Below, piece by piece: positions 37,522 to 46,569 of a DNA stretch of 64,000 nt (position 1 is its first letter; each line of letters starts with the position of its first letter). The translations under genes were made by a program, and so were the position numbers. Under the pieces are notes generated by a model. That model saw only the letters and a program-made list of their open reading frames with translations, ran no database searches and had not been told where the DNA came from. The DNA is taken from assembly GCA_029245955.1 (NCBI GenBank), contig JAQWOH010000047.1:62001-126000 (forward strand). The letters run 5' to 3'. Source of the DNA: Fuerstiella sp. (GTDB lineage Bacteria; Planctomycetota; Planctomycetia; Planctomycetales; Planctomycetaceae).

Positions 37522-38245
37522 TGGGTTGCCTCCAGAGATCTGCCGTGGTTGGTATCCGAACGGATGTTGGCAGTGGGCGAGAGAAGAGAGAATTTGAAGT
37601 TTTGGACTTCCGACCGACCAGCCTTCGATTGAGATGAAAGCTGGCTGGAAAAGGGCAAGGAAGCCAGAGATGAGATGTGAGGAGATACGGAAAGGTGTCG
37701 CGGTTGACATGCGACTTCGGAAAATTACGAGAACCGGTGATATGGGTCAAGACGTCTTTCCCAGTCGACGAATCTGCGGCAGTTCAGTGAATTTGCTGAT
37801 GTTCGCCGCGGAATTTTCTGTTGAGCCAAGAAAACCTTAAAGATTCTGAAGGCAGTGCGTAATTTTCGCGGCGTGATTAACGCTTTCTTAAATGTTCGAC
37901 GGTGCAGGATGTCGGCAGAAACTGCCGCTGGTGTTTGGTTATGTTCCTGCGAATCAAGCGCCGATCCCGTGCGCATTCGCCCAGCGAACCTCTGAACACA
38001 ACGTTGACGCTTCAATTAGTCTGCCGCTGGGATATCACATCGACACGATCTGCAGTCACTACGACAACAGCAAAGTAAACGATGTTATGACATTTGACTC
38101 CACATAAAGTGTTTTCATGAATCAGGTTACAGCCACATATAGGGGAGTGGTATGAATTGTGAAATGAGTGACGTTCAGGCAGGAACAACAGTTCCTTAAC
38201 ACCTCGCTCCCAACCCTTTGCTCATGACGAAAAAGGATCAGCCCC
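37522..38245. other. Divergent intergenic region
   Basis: 724 bases between the leftward lipoprotein and a rightward secreted protein. Short frames at 37634-37840 and 37725-38015 have no signal, domain or start context and were not called. AT content rises near 38080-38160, where the rightward promoter probably lies. Confidence 0.45.
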
Positions 38246-38923
38246 ATGACTCGCACACTACTTTTCTTCATGTTGGTTGTTGGCTGCTGCAGTGCTGCCC
38301 CGGAGCGATCGCGGGCGAACGATATCGTCGATTTCCTGCGAGCTCTTCAGACATCGTCAGACACGCAGCACCATTCGGGTGTGGTACACGCTGCTGGACA
38401 TCATGGTCACCACGACCGGTCGCACAGATCGCCTCATCGAACAGCCAGGGGACATCGAGAATTACATTCCCGGCGCGAGAGCCGTTCAGGTATTTCTTTT
38501 TCGTTGAGTCTTGGTGCGGGCCCGGCCTTCTCCACGGTACCCTCATACATCAACGTTCCGTCACACCCGGACGTTTTGGCAACCGCTCCGGCGCTGCAAC
38601 AACTCCATCATGTTCCTTTTCACCTGGGTGATGTGGTGACGTGCCCGGTACCACTGGAAACATGTGTCCGTATCAAGGACGCTGACAAAATTGCGCCGGA
38701 TGCGGTTCCCGTTGCGGTCGCAGTGCGCGATCCGCATTCGGGACGATTCGGAAGTCGCGGTTGTGTCGAAGCTTTGGTTTACGTTGAAGTGCTTGTGCCA
38801 ACCTGTTCACTGCAGGGTTTGCGGGTATCGCCGTGCCGGACAAAGATTCGCCTGGATTACGGTCACCACGCAGTTGACATTGTTTCTCGAAACGGAGTCG
38901 TGCGAATCGATTACGACGACTGA
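38246..38923 (+). CDS. Secreted His-rich hypothetical protein
   Basis: 225-aa protein with a signal peptide (about residues 1-24). Residues 41-75 are very rich in His, Arg and Ser, a possible metal-binding or disordered segment. The C-terminal 110 residues contain four cysteines in VTCPVPLETC and VPTCSLQGLRVSPC, and strands typical of a small beta domain (YVEVLVPTC, IRLDYGHHAVDIV). AAGGA precedes the ATG at good distance. No known family recognised. Confidence 0.7.
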   Translation: MTRTLLFFMLVVGCCSAAPERSRANDIVDFLRALQTSSDTQHHSGVVHAAGHHGHHDRSHRSPHRTARGHRELHSRRESRSGISFSLSLGAGPAFSTVPSYINVPSHPDVLATAPALQQLHHVPFHLGDVVTCPVPLETCVRIKDADKIAPDAVPVAVAVRDPHSGRFGSRGCVEALVYVEVLVPTCSLQGLRVSPCRTKIRLDYGHHAVDIVSRNGVVRIDYDD

Positions 38924-38991
38924 TGCGGAATCGGTGGGCTGTTTTCTGCCGGCACCGTGGCGCATGTTGCGGTACCTGTGTGAAGACCGCC

Positions 38992-39807
38992 CTAACCAGG
39001 CGACGACCTACCAATGGCTGCACGTTCAGAGTCATCGAAGGCAACCGCTCGATGAGAAACAAGCCGGCAGGGATGACACCGAAAGTGAAACTGGCAAAAC
39101 GGTTCTCTGGAAGGTGCCGGACTGGAGGGCGCAACCCAGTCGTGGCCGCACCCCGGGCACGATCGATTCTTTTCCGTCTCGAATTCCCCCCAGTGTTTCA
39201 ACAGGTAGAAATACACAGGCCGTTTGACCGCGTCCTCGACTTCCCGGCACAGCGTCCTGCCTTGATCTGACAGGTCGCTGTCGGGGTCGGCCAGTTGTTG
39301 GTAAGCACGGACTTCCAGTGCGCCACTTTCAAACCAGATTCTGTCGTGACAGGTGTAGGAATCGGACCAGGTGCACAGTCTTTCTCTTTGCCGGTCGGTT
39401 ATTGGCAGCAGATGGAGCGGGACAGCCGTACCTCGATCGCCGTGAATAATCGGGCTGGCGACGTCAAATGCGTGAGTAAAAAGGTAGAGCGAAGTCGCGG
39501 ACTTCCACGACGCCACTCGTGCTGCAGCATCATCGTCCAGGATTTCCCAAACCGGGTCGCAGCCGAACTGTCGCCGCACGCTTCCAAGGTCGCGCCGCCC
39601 CCACTGCGACAGATTCCTTTCGGCGGCCGCGTTCCGATGCGACAGGTAGGTGTACGCGCAGAAGTCACCGTCATGCCAGCCGGTGAGATGTTCACCACAG
39701 ATCTGACCGTTCTTTACCAGCGCGCCCAGATATGCTTCGGCGGTCGCGACCAGCTCCGCTTCCTCATGTTCAAACAAGGGAGTGAAAATTACACGCGCAA
39801 GCAACAT
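38992..39807 (-). CDS. DUF2310 family Zn-ribbon protein
   Basis: 271-aa cytoplasmic protein matching the pattern of DUF2310. A variable N-terminal domain is followed by RERLCTWSDSYTCHDRIWFESG, a YFYLLKHWG strand (equivalent of the YYYLYR segment), then a Zn ribbon CPGCGHDW ... FRCHPCRLVSH. The family is annotated as Zn-ribbon, possibly nucleic-acid binding; no activity is established. The ATG at 39807 was chosen because it starts the first core strand (LLARVIFTP); the frame extends to 39849. It is convergent with the His-rich protein, 68 bases away. Confidence 0.7.
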   Translation of the reverse strand: MLLARVIFTPLFEHEEAELVATAEAYLGALVKNGQICGEHLTGWHDGDFCAYTYLSHRNAAAERNLSQWGRRDLGSVRRQFGCDPVWEILDDDAAARVASWKSATSLYLFTHAFDVASPIIHGDRGTAVPLHLLPITDRQRERLCTWSDSYTCHDRIWFESGALEVRAYQQLADPDSDLSDQGRTLCREVEDAVKRPVYFYLLKHWGEFETEKNRSCPGCGHDWVAPSSPAPSREPFCQFHFRCHPCRLVSHRAVAFDDSERAAIGRSSPG

Positions 39808-39946
39808 CTCCGATCCCTGCTTCTGCTCCGGACAGCCGGATCCGATCACGTCAGACGGCGCCCCTTGGAATCTTATCCATAGCCCTGCCAGGAGTGCCGG
39901 ACCATCGCAGCGAACACTCCACGTCGGTTTCGCCGGTCACTACGTT

Positions 39947-40528
39947 TTAGATTTCGTATGCCTCTTCGGCATCGCTGCTGCCCCCGAATGATTTGCGGAA
40001 CGCCTCTGCCTGTGATTTGATCGTGGCGTCCGGACCAGCGAGTTTCAGATAGTAGACACCCTTACCCTGCAGCACCAGAATGACGCCGGCCATTCGATAG
40101 CCCGGAGCAGACTCTGTTTTCCGCAGGATTGGGGGCCCGACTGGCTTTCTGTAAGTCCCGGTGATGTTGGCGAAATAGTAATCGTTGTCGCCGGCTTTGC
40201 CCTTCGTGACCTTCGAAGAGCGTCCTTCGCCACTAAATTGATCGACCCAGCGTGAAATATTTGCTCCGACGTCACCACCACCGCCCGCGAAGTTAAAAAT
40301 GGTCAGCTCACCAGGGGCCGAATCGCCTTTGGCAGCAGGAATCGTGTATGTGGCCAGTCGCATGCGGCTTGTGCTGGGCTTCAACTTCCACGTGGCCGGC
40401 ATTTTAAGAGTCAGATCCTTTAACTTGACCTCTGTCGTCTTCTGTTCCTGGCCGTTCTTGACGTCTTCGGCGGGTGCGACAGTGCCCGTGACGAGCAACA
40501 ACAGCAGACACACACTGATTTTATTCAC
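39947..40528 (-). CDS. Secreted hypothetical protein
   Basis: 193-aa protein. Signal peptide residues 1-20 (ending VAPAED). A basic/acidic N-terminal stretch, then PATWKLKPSTSRMRLATYTIP and GELTIFNFAGGGGDVGANISRWVDQF, which resemble planctomycete exported proteins of the PsbP/TonB-box-like small alpha-beta type. The start codon is GTG with GGAG seven bases upstream. Function unknown. Confidence 0.75.
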   Translation of the reverse strand: MNKISVCLLLLLVTGTVAPAEDVKNGQEQKTTEVKLKDLTLKMPATWKLKPSTSRMRLATYTIPAAKGDSAPGELTIFNFAGGGGDVGANISRWVDQFSGEGRSSKVTKGKAGDNDYYFANITGTYRKPVGPPILRKTESAPGYRMAGVILVLQGKGVYYLKLAGPDATIKSQAEAFRKSFGGSSDAEEAYEI

Positions 40529-40932
40529 AATAAGGCTCCGGCAAACTAAGTGATGTTTTTAATGCAGCAGGCACGCAAATAGGGTGAGCAGTCGGCGGGG
40601 GTCTGTTCGAGCCACCGGCTCGAAACGCATTGGCCCGCCGGGTCTGTCGTTGGAATGCTGCAAACAGAACGTATCGCTATGTTCACAACAGACTCCGATT
40701 TGGCGGCACTTAAGGATTGTTGGCACCTGGCGAGCCGGTTTCAACTGAGAAAACAGATTCTTCTCGCACGTGAGTTCAACGTACCAGGCCCTTGTGCGCG
40801 AAGGTCCATCTGATAGTTTTCACGTGAAATTGACAGGTACGGGCTGTCGGACGTTCTGTAAACAGCCGACTGAATCTGATCTTCAGCATACATCAGCGTC
40901 GGAATGCTGGCAGAGCAAAGGAAAATCGTAGT
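40529..40932. other. Divergent intergenic region
   Basis: 404 bases with no credible gene. It should carry the promoters for the leftward secreted protein and the rightward dehydrogenase. Confidence 0.4.
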
Positions 40933-41853
40933 ATGGCAGCCACTAAAATCGCAGCAGGCGAGACCAGAATCGGATGGATCGGAACCGGTGTCATGGGCGC
41001 CAGCATGTGCGGCCATCTGATGGATGCCGGGTTCTCAGCCACCGTATACTCCCGCACAAAGTCCAAATCTCAGCCTTTGCTTGATAAGGGCGGGGTGTGG
41101 GCGGAGTCACCCAGGGCCGTCGCACAGAATTCAGACGTTGTCTTCTCGATTGTTGGATTTCCTCACGATGTGCGCTCGGTATTGCTCGGTGATGACGGTG
41201 CTCTGGCAGGTGCGAATGAAGGCAGTGTGCTGGTCGATATGACGACCAGTCAGCCATCTCTTGCGATTGAAATCTATGACACTGCCAGGGACAGCGGCGT
41301 CAGTTCTGTGGATGCACCTGTGTCCGGAGGTGACGTAGGAGCAAAGAATGGCACATTGTCGATCATGATCGGTGGCGATTCAGAAGTCGTTGAGGCATTG
41401 CAGCCGTGCTGGAACGCGATGGGCCAGACGATTGTCCATCAGGGGCCGGCTGGCGCCGGCCAGCATACGAAAATGGTCAATCAGACTTTGATTGCAACGG
41501 GCATGATAGGCGTGTGTGAAGCTCTGCTGTATGGGTACAAAGCCGGGCTTGATCTGGAGACCGTCATGAAGTCGGTTTCCAGTGGAGCTGCGGGAAGCTG
41601 GTCGCTGTCCAACCTCGGTCCACGAATCATCGGCAACAATTTCGATCCTGGTTTCTTTGTTGAGCACTTTATCAAAGACATGGGGATTGCTCTGGAAGAA
41701 TCCAGAAACCTCGGCCTGTCGATGCCCGGCCTGGCTCTGGGACATCAGCTGTACATGGCGCTGCAGGCTCAGGGACACGGCCGCGACGGGACTCATGCGC
41801 TGCAGCTGGCACTGGCGAGTCTGTCAAATGTTGATTGGAAAAGTCGCAGCTAG
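40933..41853 (+). CDS. Beta-hydroxyacid dehydrogenase (3-hydroxyisobutyrate dehydrogenase-like)
   Basis: 306-aa NAD(P)-dependent enzyme. The nucleotide-binding G17-T-G-V-M-G22 lies in the N-terminal Rossmann domain, the substrate-binding [17 protein letters not shown] follows at about 126-142, and the catalytic lysine is K180 in GQHTKMVNQ. The C-terminal domain is helical. It oxidises a beta-hydroxyacid (hydroxyisobutyrate, tartronate or similar) to the semialdehyde or keto form; the arginine/serine choice after the second strand (YSRTKSK) suggests NADP preference, which is inference. It is followed by a PfkB kinase gene at 111 bases. Confidence 0.9.
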   Translation: MAATKIAAGETRIGWIGTGVMGASMCGHLMDAGFSATVYSRTKSKSQPLLDKGGVWAESPRAVAQNSDVVFSIVGFPHDVRSVLLGDDGALAGANEGSVLVDMTTSQPSLAIEIYDTARDSGVSSVDAPVSGGDVGAKNGTLSIMIGGDSEVVEALQPCWNAMGQTIVHQGPAGAGQHTKMVNQTLIATGMIGVCEALLYGYKAGLDLETVMKSVSSGAAGSWSLSNLGPRIIGNNFDPGFFVEHFIKDMGIALEESRNLGLSMPGLALGHQLYMALQAQGHGRDGTHALQLALASLSNVDWKSRS

Positions 41854-41964
41854 TGTGTCCCGCCGTTCTGCTGGTCATTGGTTATGAGTGACCGGCATCC
41901 ACTGTGTCAGCCAAAGTAACAAAAGCATTTTCTGTTCCAAAAAACTCACCACGAATTGGAAAAC

Positions 41965-42951
41965 ATGAAGTACGACGTATACGGAGTTGGCAACGCGCTC
42001 GTGGACATCCAGGCGCAGGTGTCAGACGAGCTTCTTGCGGCAACCGGTTTTGATAAAGGCATCATGACTCTGGTTGACGATGATCAGCAGCAGAAGATTA
42101 TCAACGGGTTATCGGGGCTCAATCTGAACCGCTGTGCTGGCGGCTCGGCGGCCAACACAATTGTGGGGGTGGCCGACCTTGGCGGGAAGACCGCCTATGT
42201 CGGCAAGGTCGCCGCCGACGAAACCGGCGAGTTCTTCCTGAAGGACATGCGGAACATGGGAGTGACGATCGAAGTCACTTCCGCGGCCGACGGACAGACG
42301 GGGACGTGTGCTGTTCTGATCACTGAGGATGCTCAGCGGACGATGCTGACGAATCTCGGGGTGTCCGCCACGCTGACGGCAAGTGATATCGACGAAGGCG
42401 AACTCAAACAGGCAAAATACGTCTATGTCGAAGGATATCTTCTGACGGGCGATTCTACGAAGGCCGCTGCCTACAAGGCCATTGAACTGGCACAAAAGAA
42501 CAACGTAAAGGTCGCTTTCACCGCATCTGATCCGTTTCTGGTCAATATGATCAGAGACGAAATCTGGAGTCTGGTGGAAGGCCCGGTCGACCTGTTTTTC
42601 TGTAACGAGGAAGAAGCAAAAAGCCTTACGGGAAATCCTGATCCCGTCGAATGTGCGGCGGAAATCCATCGTCACGCAGAAAACGTCGCTATGACGCTGG
42701 GGGCCAACGGATCAATCATCATGCACGGTGGCGAAACAATTGCTATTGAAGGTGTGACGGTTGATGCAATCGACACTACGGGTGCCGGCGACATGTATGC
42801 GGGCGGGCTGTTGTACGGAGTCACAAACGGGCTGTCCTGGAAGGACTCCGGACACCTGGCGTCGCACGCTGCAGCGCGGATCGTCAGCCAGCTGGGTGCC
42901 CGGATGGAGCAACGGTTTACGACGGACGAAATTCAGCAACTGCTGTCCTGA
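41965..42951 (+). CDS. PfkB-family carbohydrate/adenosine kinase
   Basis: 328-aa ribokinase-fold kinase. The N-terminal [11 protein letters not shown], the [11 protein letters not shown] motif near 60 and the anion-hole/catalytic D270-TTGAGD276 motif are present. The overall length and the opening [14 protein letters not shown] are typical of bacterial adenosine kinase-like members, which phosphorylate adenosine to AMP; a sugar kinase cannot be excluded. The ATG at 41965 is preceded by GGAAA; a TTG at 41956 is also in frame. Confidence 0.88.
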   Translation: MKYDVYGVGNALVDIQAQVSDELLAATGFDKGIMTLVDDDQQQKIINGLSGLNLNRCAGGSAANTIVGVADLGGKTAYVGKVAADETGEFFLKDMRNMGVTIEVTSAADGQTGTCAVLITEDAQRTMLTNLGVSATLTASDIDEGELKQAKYVYVEGYLLTGDSTKAAAYKAIELAQKNNVKVAFTASDPFLVNMIRDEIWSLVEGPVDLFFCNEEEAKSLTGNPDPVECAAEIHRHAENVAMTLGANGSIIMHGGETIAIEGVTVDAIDTTGAGDMYAGGLLYGVTNGLSWKDSGHLASHAAARIVSQLGARMEQRFTTDEIQQLLS

Positions 42952-43185
42952 GGCCATGTAGCACTATGCTGCCTTCTGTTGGCTGCCGATTAATACAACA
43001 TGTTTTCTGTCGATACCCCGTGAAGAGTCCGCAACTGTTTCGAACAACGGACTCATAGCAGAGTTTACATTATGGATTGCACAGACAATTCTGCCGGCCC
43101 AACATCTCCCTCATCCGGAAACCCTCTGATTTAGCCCCAACAGATCTCGGGATTTCAGCGTATTCAGGGCTGAAAGGCCGATGAA

Positions 43186-43833
43186 ATGCTGACAATGACC
43201 GATTCGGACGCGAACTACGGCTCGTCCGAGGCAGAAGCGGAATCAGACGATTCGCTGGTGTCTCTGGCGACCGATGCGCGTCTGGTTGAGCAGGCTCGGC
43301 ATGGTGATAAGGACGCTTTCGGCCAGTTGGCGCAACGATACGAACGGCGTGTGATCAAGGTCATCCGACGTTTCATGCCCGACCAGGAAATGGCGCTGGA
43401 TCTTGCTCAGGATGCGTTCTTAAAGGCATTTGACCGTCTTGAACAGTTTGATCCGTCGCGACGATTTGGGCCGTGGCTGTTTCGGATTGCAGTCAATACA
43501 ACGTACGACCACCTGCGAAAGATCAAACGCAAGGGTAAATGGGCGTTGTTCAGTGAGGCGGGGGAAAATCGTGTCCCGGATCCCCAGGCCCCGGATCCTC
43601 GGGGGGAAATCGATCTGTCACAGGAAGTACGAACGGTTCTTGAGGACATACCGGAAACGTATCGCACGGTGCTGGTGTTGCGGGATCTTGAAGGGTTTTC
43701 CACGTCAGAGGTTGCCGCCGTTACTGAGCGCAGTGAAGCCACGATTCGCTGGCGACTGGCGGAAGCTCGACGAATGTTCAAAGAAGCGTGGGATCGACGG
43801 CAGAGGTGTATTGAAGAAGAACAAATCGGGTGA
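43186..43833 (+). CDS. ECF-family RNA polymerase sigma factor
   Basis: 215-aa sigma-70-family factor. Region 2 (about residues 33-105) includes YERRVIKVIRRFM, DQEMALDLAQDAFLKAF and RRFGPWLFRIAVNTTYDHLRK. Region 4 (about 145-205) includes LEDIPETYRTVLVLRDLEGFSTSEVAAVTERSEATIRWRLAEARR. An acidic 30-residue leader precedes region 2. A zinc-finger anti-sigma gene follows 137 bases later and an FHA-domain gene after it, so the three probably form a signalling unit. An extracytoplasmic signal is inferred, not known. Confidence 0.93.
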   Translation: MLTMTDSDANYGSSEAEAESDDSLVSLATDARLVEQARHGDKDAFGQLAQRYERRVIKVIRRFMPDQEMALDLAQDAFLKAFDRLEQFDPSRRFGPWLFRIAVNTTYDHLRKIKRKGKWALFSEAGENRVPDPQAPDPRGEIDLSQEVRTVLEDIPETYRTVLVLRDLEGFSTSEVAAVTERSEATIRWRLAEARRMFKEAWDRRQRCIEEEQIG

Positions 43834-43970
43834 TGCAGCTGTTGGCAGAGAATACTGCGGGCTGCGGATAAAGCACGAAACACTGTGGCGGTGGCCGCAG
43901 CGGATCTGAGTTGTCACTTGCTGTGAAGAAGTACTCGCAGACAAACCGGAGATCATGGAGTAGCGCGACA

Positions 43971-44576
43971 ATGCAGAAGCAGAGTATGAAATGTGTGGAC
44001 GCTCGACATTTGATTCATCTTGCTGTCGGCGATGATACGCTGACGGAAGAAGAACGTCAGCTGACTGAACATTTGCATTGCTGTTCCGATTGTCGCTCGT
44101 ACCATGCAGGGATGGTGGATGCGATGCACGTCATTGAACAGGTGCGTGATGAGGATGTCGATGACATTCCGACCGGAAAGGTATGGCCGACACTTGAAGG
44201 CCGGTTGCAGTCGCGACGCAGTTTTGAATCCGCCCCTGTGCAGCGCCGGTTTAACGGAGCAGTGGCAGCCCTGTGTGTATGTTCGCTGACTTTGGCAATG
44301 GTCACCGCGGTCCAGAACCTGCCGACCAATGACGTAGAGTCGTTTGGCAATCCGGCGTCCATTCCAGGCGTGAGCATCAGTTATCAGCCCGGTGTTGGCG
44401 GGCTGCAGAATGGCGGGCTGCAGAATGGTGGTCTGCAGCGACCTGATGGGGCTCATCAACTCAGGTTGCTTAGGTTTTCCGACCGCAATGGTACGTCATT
44501 TCTTGTCGATCCGGACACAAGTCAGATGTACGTACCGTTCGCATCAGCCCCCCAGGGTCAGGACCTAAGCTTCTGA
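43971..44576 (+). CDS. Zinc-finger anti-sigma factor with one TM helix
   Basis: 201-aa membrane protein. The anti-sigma zinc-finger motif H34-x3-C38-x2-C41 lies in the N-terminal cytoplasmic part, and one TM helix lies at about 96-117. The periplasmic region contains the tandem repeat listed separately and ends in a small beta segment. It should bind and inhibit the adjacent ECF sigma factor. The ATG at 43971 follows GGAG; the open frame begins earlier at a TTG (43911) that lacks support. Confidence 0.88.
   Translation: MQKQSMKCVDARHLIHLAVGDDTLTEEERQLTEHLHCCSDCRSYHAGMVDAMHVIEQVRDEDVDDIPTGKVWPTLEGRLQSRRSFESAPVQRRFNGAVAALCVCSLTLAMVTAVQNLPTNDVESFGNPASIPGVSISYQPGVGGLQNGGLQNGGLQRPDGAHQLRLLRFSDRNGTSFLVDPDTSQMYVPFASAPQGQDLSF
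44397..44438 (+). repeat. 15-bp tandem repeat inside the anti-sigma gene
   Basis: GGCGGGCTGCAGAAT occurs twice exactly (44397-44411, 44412-44426) and a third time partially to 44438. It encodes the repeated peptide GGLQN in the periplasmic part of the anti-sigma factor. Confidence 0.9.
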
Positions 44577-44812
44577 CGCGTGAGCAGATTACCGCGTCTT
44601 GCCGCATGGCCGAAGTGGCCGGCAGATTCTGCCGGGTGCTTTACCGAGTTCCGTGCTGAAAAGTACCCGTGTCGAACATTTGCTGTCTGAACTTGACCGA
44701 ATTTTCGAATCAACCCGCAGTCGCGCCTATTGCCGTGTCGACCTCAAAAGTGTGGTGCCATATCGCGCAGTAGATGTTAGGCGCGAGCGAGGTGTTCGCC
44801 AGGGAGGGCGTC

Positions 44813-45577
44813 GTGAATTTTTCAGGCCAGATCTATCCAGCCGATACGGTGGGTTATTTCCGTGTTGCATCTTCTGCTCGTCGACAGCCTATTGAACCGG
44901 TATCGGTCGGCGAATTGCTGATTGGAAGCGCTGCACACTGCCAGCTTCGATTCGGCGATGCCACAATTCCCGATGTTCATACGCGTGTAACAGTCGAGCA
45001 CGATCAGGTTCAGCTCAGCTGTGAAGTCATTGAACCTGCCTTGCTGGTGAATGGCACTCCGGTTTCCCATTGTCGGCTGTTTGACGGAGACTTGCTGGAG
45101 ATCGGTGGACATCGGTTACTGTTCCGTCTGGCTGCAGATGCTCGTCGAATTACACTTGACGAAGAAGCGTTCATGTGTGACGCCTCTTCTGTAAAACAGG
45201 TCGGTACCGTCGCAGAACTGGTCGAACGACTGGAAGAACAGATCGAGGTTGTTGAGGATTTAACGCGTACCCCCGACGATGGCGTTCTGGAGCTGCTGCA
45301 GACCGTGGCTGAAACGCAGGCACAGAATACAGAGGCCATCGGCCGTCAAAATGTTGCTATGTCCGATTCCGACGATGTATCAGAAGCGTCCGATATCACG
45401 GGGATGCTTCAAAAACACCACGACGCCAGCCGCATTCGTCTGGAGTCGCTTACGGAAGTGCTGGACAATGTCGTCAAACAGCAGAAACTGATCGCCGATA
45501 CCCTGACCGTTATGTCAGACCGAATCCAGGCCCTTGATTCTGATTCCGGCTATCAGCGGCACCGCGCGAGCGCATAG
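44813..45577 (+). CDS. FHA domain protein with coiled-coil tail
   Basis: 254-aa protein. Residues about 28-108 form a forkhead-associated domain (VGELLIGSAAHCQLRFGDATIPDVHTRV, LLVNGTPVSHCRLFDGDLLEIGGHRLLF), a phosphothreonine-binding fold; the usual Ser-x-x-His is partly degenerate. Residues about 130-250 are long amphipathic helices (AELVERLEEQIEVVEDL, LEVLDNVVKQQKLIADTL), likely coiled coil. A GTG start at 44813 is preceded by a strong AGGGAGG; an ATG at 44774 is in frame but has no ribosome site. It follows the ECF/anti-sigma pair and probably belongs to the same phospho-signalling unit. Confidence 0.8.
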   Translation: MNFSGQIYPADTVGYFRVASSARRQPIEPVSVGELLIGSAAHCQLRFGDATIPDVHTRVTVEHDQVQLSCEVIEPALLVNGTPVSHCRLFDGDLLEIGGHRLLFRLAADARRITLDEEAFMCDASSVKQVGTVAELVERLEEQIEVVEDLTRTPDDGVLELLQTVAETQAQNTEAIGRQNVAMSDSDDVSEASDITGMLQKHHDASRIRLESLTEVLDNVVKQQKLIADTLTVMSDRIQALDSDSGYQRHRASA

Positions 45578-45650
45578 CCGGGGATGGATCGCGTGTGACG
45601 TGGGCCAGCCGGGAGCACGGAATCCCTCACCATGACGGGGTTCTCATCGT

Positions 45651-45791
45651 ATGACAGGATATGTGTCCGGCAAATACGCTTCAGGTGCGGTCCTTTTAGC
45701 ACTCTGCTTTTTCTGTTGCGTTTACCGCATGGTCGCGAAAGAATGGAGTCGGTACAACAGCCGGCCCGTGGGGGTGCCTGCTGAGTCCTGA
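45651..45791 (+). CDS. Possible 46-aa single-TM small protein
   Basis: Short frame MTGYVSGKYASG..AES with one hydrophobic helix (ASGAVLLALCFFCCVYRMV), a basic end of the helix and a polar tail. It is positioned just ahead of the HTTM pair. No good Shine-Dalgarno sequence was seen, so it may be non-coding. Confidence 0.3.
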   Translation: MTGYVSGKYASGAVLLALCFFCCVYRMVAKEWSRYNSRPVGVPAES

Positions 45792-45916
45792 TCAGAAACG
45801 CAGGTTCTTCAGAAAACACGCGGGTCTGGCGGCGGCGGACGTGCAATTTCCGGTTTCGGGTCGTTGCCCGGGTGGTCTGCTGTGCTATTTCGTTTGAACC
45901 TCCGCTGTCGTCGGAC

Positions 45917-46507
45917 ATGCGAATCATGAATTCAATCTTCGTCGGTCTGAAAAAGGCCGGCTTCGTGCTGGTTAATTTCTGGCTGGCGTTTCATGTCTTT
46001 GCGATCTTTATTTCTCCGGCCGGTATGCCGCCCGCGTCGCCGTTGCTTGTTGATGCATCACGTGTGGCCCTGCCCTACAACCAGTTGCTGTTTCTGAATC
46101 ACGGCTATCATTTTTTCGCTCCGGACCCCGGAGCAAGCACGTTGATTTCGTGGGCTATAGATCGTCCGGGTGACACGCCATTGAAGGGGCGTTTCCCGGA
46201 CCCGATGGTCCAGCCGCGCCTGCTGTATCATCGCTATTTCATGCTGGCACAAAACATTGGCGCATTTCCGCTCGAAACCCAGGGGCCTGTCTTTGAAGCA
46301 TACGCCAGGCATTTTGCGTTGCAGCATGACTCCCCGACGATCCGACTGTCAAGGCTTCTGCACAGCCCATCTTCCATCGCCAGAATTCAGGCAGGGGGCA
46401 AGTTGTCCGATTTTGAAACGTTCTATGAGGAGCCTGTTGGCTTCTATGACTTTCGCAAAAACCAGACAGATGCGGCGAGGGCAGCCACCGCTTCCGCCGA
46501 CTTCTGA
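45917..46507 (+). CDS. Membrane-anchored hypothetical protein, partner of HTTM protein
   Basis: 196-aa protein. One strong TM helix at about residues 10-32 (GFVLVNFWLAFHVFAIFI) is followed by a region with NQLLFLNHGYHFFAPDPG and WAIDRPGD, a pattern of proteins paired with HTTM/vitamin-K-dependent-carboxylase-like proteins in planctomycetes. It precedes the HTTM gene by 62 bases on the same strand. The start is at 45917; 45926 is an in-frame alternative. Function unknown. Confidence 0.7.
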   Translation: MRIMNSIFVGLKKAGFVLVNFWLAFHVFAIFISPAGMPPASPLLVDASRVALPYNQLLFLNHGYHFFAPDPGASTLISWAIDRPGDTPLKGRFPDPMVQPRLLYHRYFMLAQNIGAFPLETQGPVFEAYARHFALQHDSPTIRLSRLLHSPSSIARIQAGGKLSDFETFYEEPVGFYDFRKNQTDAARAATASADF

Positions 46508-46569
46508 ATGAACAATTGTGAACGAACATCTGCGGAAAGGCTGCCGCCACGCAGAGTTTTCAGAATTTC

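Noticed and set aside
37634-37840. 68-aa frame in the long intergenic region
   Set aside because: No coding evidence; overlaps the probable promoter area of the lipoprotein gene.
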